From assembly GCA_020746105.1 (NCBI GenBank), contig CM036658.1, positions 32,265,099 to 32,329,098 of the forward strand: a stretch of 64,000 nt of DNA, read 5' to 3'. This stretch comes from Trogon surrucura (Eukaryota > Chordata > Aves > Trogoniformes > Trogonidae). The notes under the pieces were generated by a model, which made no database searches, was not told the origin of the DNA, and saw nothing but the letters and a program-made list of their open reading frames with translations. Positions within the stretch are counted from its first letter, which is position 1. Every line of letters begins with the position of its first letter. Below are positions 60,872 to 64,000 of the stretch, in pieces. A program made the translations under genes and the position numbers.

Positions 60872-61002
60872 TTGACTTTTTTTTTATCTCATAGCTTGTG
60901 GAGAAGGAAATAGAAAGTTTAATTAAAACAGAGCTCAGTCAGGTTGAACCTGCAACCTTTGAAATAAGAAATATGGCTGTTATCTACTTGGCTACCTGGT
61001 CT
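60872..61002 (-). mobile_element. Candidate old tRNA-derived retroposon
   Basis: Minus-strand 61002 to 60931 reads agaccagg then tagccaagtagataacagc (A-box-like), ttatttcaaaggttgcaggt and a B-box-like ggttcaacctg (60940-60950). It aligns best by eye with tRNA-Arg(TCT), including ATTCAAAGGTTG. The T-loop is 2 bases short and the acceptor stem is not kept. About 45 bases later there is a 9-A run (plus-strand T-run 60877-60885). Both ends are bordered by ccatgg (60866-60871 and 61003-61008), a possible 6-bp target-site duplication, though it is a short palindrome. It could equally be a tRNA retropseudogene or chance. Confidence 0.4.
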
Positions 61003-63723
61003 CCATGGGAGCGTGTATATATATATATGTATATCTCTATATATATCTGTATGGGAGTTTACTAGCTGCACTTTTGTTCCCTGAGAATAATAGAAATCTG
61101 GAGAAAATACAACATGAAAAATCATTTTAAAAATCAAATATAGGTAGTATTCAGTTCAAACAAAACCTATTGCCCAATTCATAGAAAGATCTAAGTGCAC
61201 AGAAAATTTAATGAAGGCTAAATTTGCAGTACTTGTCTATTATTTCTCTTGAACCAAAGATATTTGAATAGTTTTAAAGGCCAAATACTAGCATTACTCA
61301 ATACATCAGCTACCAATCTCAATGGGATCAAGATTTGGCCCCTGATACCCCATTTTGGCATTCTAATTAATTCATTGTTTGATTGCTTTGAAAAGTCTCT
61401 TGGTAGAGAGCTGCTGAAAATATAATGGTTCAGTAACGTAGGATAATTTTTTTATCTTTATGTTGTCCTGGCTGTACTTCCAGCTATTGTGGAATAGAAA
61501 TATTATTCAGCAAAAGAACTATAAAAATTATGGAGGGAAGTTAATTAAAAGTCAGCTGTAAATGCTGACTGCAAACAAAAATTATTCCTTACTTCATAAC
61601 TCTATATGTAAACAAAATGTAATAAAAACTGAAGCTACTCTACTGTTTTATTTCATCAGAAAAAAAAAAATTATGTGAAAATGAATTATATACTTCTTTA
61701 AACTAAATCCATAAATATATACCAAAGAATGGCACTAATAAAGTGACTTTGGGATATGGGAGTGATTGGATATATGCAAACCCACCAAAAGACTAATATT
61801 TAAGAGTCTGATACTAAAGTTCACACCTAGATATGAATTATTCCTGGGATGTCAGACAATATTTAGAGTCTAGAAAAGGGTATACTTCCATGTACATCCT
61901 GACTCATTTATGTGACTTCTGTAAGATCAACACATTTTTCCTCTATGAGTGGTTTTGTGACAGGGCACTTTTTTTTTTTCATGTGTGGATAATGTGCTGT
62001 TTCACTTTCCTAAGTTTGCTGTTGAAGATGTAAGGATTTCTGCTCCTGAAAAACTGGGTGTTGATATACGTCTCTATTCCGTATGGATCATTTACCCATA
62101 TCCCACTTGTACATACATCTCCAACATGTGTTTGAGAATCTGAATTACTTACCTTAACTACTCTGTTCTCTAAACATGAGATTCCTGGTACAGGAAACTG
62201 AAGTCACCCAGTGGTTCAAGGTGAATTTAGACTAATAAAAAAAATGCTGTGGGCTTTTTTAATGTCCGGGTTTTTTTAATGGTAATCTGTGATGTCCTTC
62301 CCAACACCAGCAACAACAAAAAATTTTTCTTAGAAAATGAAATCTGCCTGGAAACAAATAAAGTGCTATGGATGGCTGTAGCAATGCTGGTTTGGACTAC
62401 AAAGCCATGCTCTCTATTCAGAAGAATACCAGATACTCCATCAAGTATCAACTTGCCTAGGTCATATTAACGAAATTCCATATTTAGATGAGATCAGTCA
62501 TAACCATGATGAGACTGTTATATGTTAGAGTTCAGTGTATGCTACGGACTACTAAACTCGGGCAGTCTCTCTGACACTCTTCTTTAGCACATGTTTAACC
62601 AGAGAATTTGACTTTCACAGCAGGATCATCCACAACAGCAATGTGTGAATGGTTAAACAGTTCATTTTGTGCAAACTGAGGGCCAATGAGTAATGCACAC
62701 TCCCTGTTTCACTCTGCTAACTCCTTGAAGGAGGGAGTGATAGGATTGCCAGCATTGCTATCCAAGTTTGTTCCAGCTGTTCTAGGAGAATATCTGTCCT
62801 AAGTCATCTATGTTTGTTTGCTGCCTGCCTGAGCAAGCTTAATGAAATGCTTTGTGTGCATGATAGCACTTGGCAGTGATAGGTTGGAAAATGGAAGAGA
62901 GGTTCATTGGAAGAGTGAAACAAAGACAAAATAGTTGCTGCGCTTTGGACAGCATCAGGGATAGCTGCTGGTGCTTGCCATTTACATATACCATGAAGAA
63001 ATTAGGCCGAAGTGGATAGGTCTTGAAACATAAGGAAAGGACCCACAGTACTGACATTAATGTGGTGTCAGGATTTGAATAGCTCACATCTCTGCAACAG
63101 CTCCATTGCAGCACCTGGTCTATTCTCACTATCCTTCTGTAAGAGGTGAATTTTATTCGTTCCAGTCTTTTCCCCTCAATCATATGAGGTATAACTAACT
63201 TGTTGGGACACTGATGAAATAAGTTTCAGACAGGCTGACAGTGTCACCACTTTTAGCTGGAATAGTAGTCTTATTTTAATGTATGCTTTGGTAATAGTGT
63301 TGCTGCTGGCAGCAATAGGACAGTTAGAAATAGAATTTCTGCCTCTCTGCTGCTTTTCTGCAGAGCAGTCAGCAACAGTGGGCAGGAGAGTACGGACATA
63401 GATACTTCGTGAATTTTAAGTACACAGACAAGCAAGCATGTTCTTGATACACATGATTGTCAGCATTATAGTCGAAACAGGTGACTTAAATCACAAAAGA
63501 GCTCTTCTTTAATATTTCTTGAATGACAACACTCAGAGAATAAAGACTTAAAGTCTTCAACTTTGCTGCCTATAAGTAAGAGTATACTGCAAAAAAAAAC
63601 CACAGCAGGTTGCTCTTGGAAGTAAATATTCCACAGCCCAAGGACTGTCTGTCAGCAGTTAAAACATTTCTAGTTACTCTCTCCATTTTCTGATATTAGT
63701 CTTCTTCTGCTCTCTCCCACTGA
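61003..63723. other. Unassigned 2.7 kb with a TA microsatellite
   Basis: A TATA-type dinucleotide stretch lies at 61014-61050 (tgtatatatatatatgtatatc...). The rest is AT-rich sequence with no recognisable transposon or gene. Confidence 0.5.
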
Positions 63724-64000
63724 AATCATAGAATTATAGGGTCGTAGAATATCAGGTTAGAGAACACCTCAAGGATTGTCTGGTCCAACCTTTCTTGGGA
63801 AAAACATGGTCTAAATAAGATGGACAAGCACCCTGTACAGCTGGATATTAAAAGTGTCCAATGTTGGGCAATCCACCACCTCCCTGGGGAGATTATTTCA
63901 ATCACTGTTTTTGCTGTGAAAAATTTTCCTTCTGTGTTTAATCAGAAAGTCTTCAGGAGTGACTTGTACATATCACCCCGTCTTTTCCATGTGATTCCTT
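63724..64000 (-). mobile_element. CR1 fragment, antisense, cut by window end
   Basis: The plus strand opens with a reversed tail (aatcatagaattatag) and continues atatcaggttagagaacacc through a C-terminal ORF2 block (caccacctccctggggagat; ttgctgtgaaaaattttcct). It runs past 64000, so its size is unknown. No intact coding frame is seen in the part present. Confidence 0.85.

Overview
This window reads as nuclear DNA of a bird, most likely a passerine. No protein-coding host gene can be supported. The organism call rests on repeats. There are many CR1 LINE fragments ending in the avian ATTCTATG-type octamer tail. There are several endogenous-retrovirus (ERV) LTRs of kinds familiar from avian genomes. 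Two copies of a tRNA-Ile-derived SINE with a CR1 3' tail are also present, an architecture reported for passerine TguSINE1 (family names are from memory and were not searched). Base composition is AT-rich with many homopolymer runs, as expected for intergenic or long-intron sequence.

Layout. 1-2565: an antisense LTR split by a sense CR1 (CR1-A) that carries a broken reverse transcriptase. 2672-3037: antisense CR1-B. 3.0-7.7 kb: unassigned. 7677-10316: an antisense CR1 (C) split by a sense CR1 (D) and an antisense CR1 (E). 10.3-13.5 kb: unassigned. 13478-14145: sense CR1-F. 14684-16999: antisense CR1-G abutted by CR1-H, whose octamer tail has expanded to about 150 bp. 19538-20288: complete solo LTR. 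21578-22278: sense CR1-I. 25304-26510: SINE followed directly by an LTR. 28616-29252: partial antisense LTR. 29.3-41.3 kb: almost free of recognisable transposons, but with a 232-nt uninterrupted pyrimidine tract at 39.3 kb. 42395 to about 43870: antisense LTR split by a small CR1 fragment. 43.9-55.6 kb: nothing recognisable. 55583-55770: second SINE, antisense. 60872-61008: degenerate tRNA-like retroposon candidate. 63724-64000: CR1 running off the window.

The elements do not act together. They record successive insertions, and nesting gives relative ages: LTR before CR1-A, CR1-C before D and E, and the 42.4 kb LTR before its CR1 fragment. The CR1 reverse transcriptases are broken, so none is expected to be active. 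The SINE is a non-autonomous parasite: its CR1-like tail is what CR1 machinery would recognise. I found no previously undescribed functional system. The most interesting items are the SINE pair with its shared altered anticodon loop, the nested insertions, the long polypyrimidine tract ending in an acceptor-like CAG, and the tRNA-like element at 61 kb.
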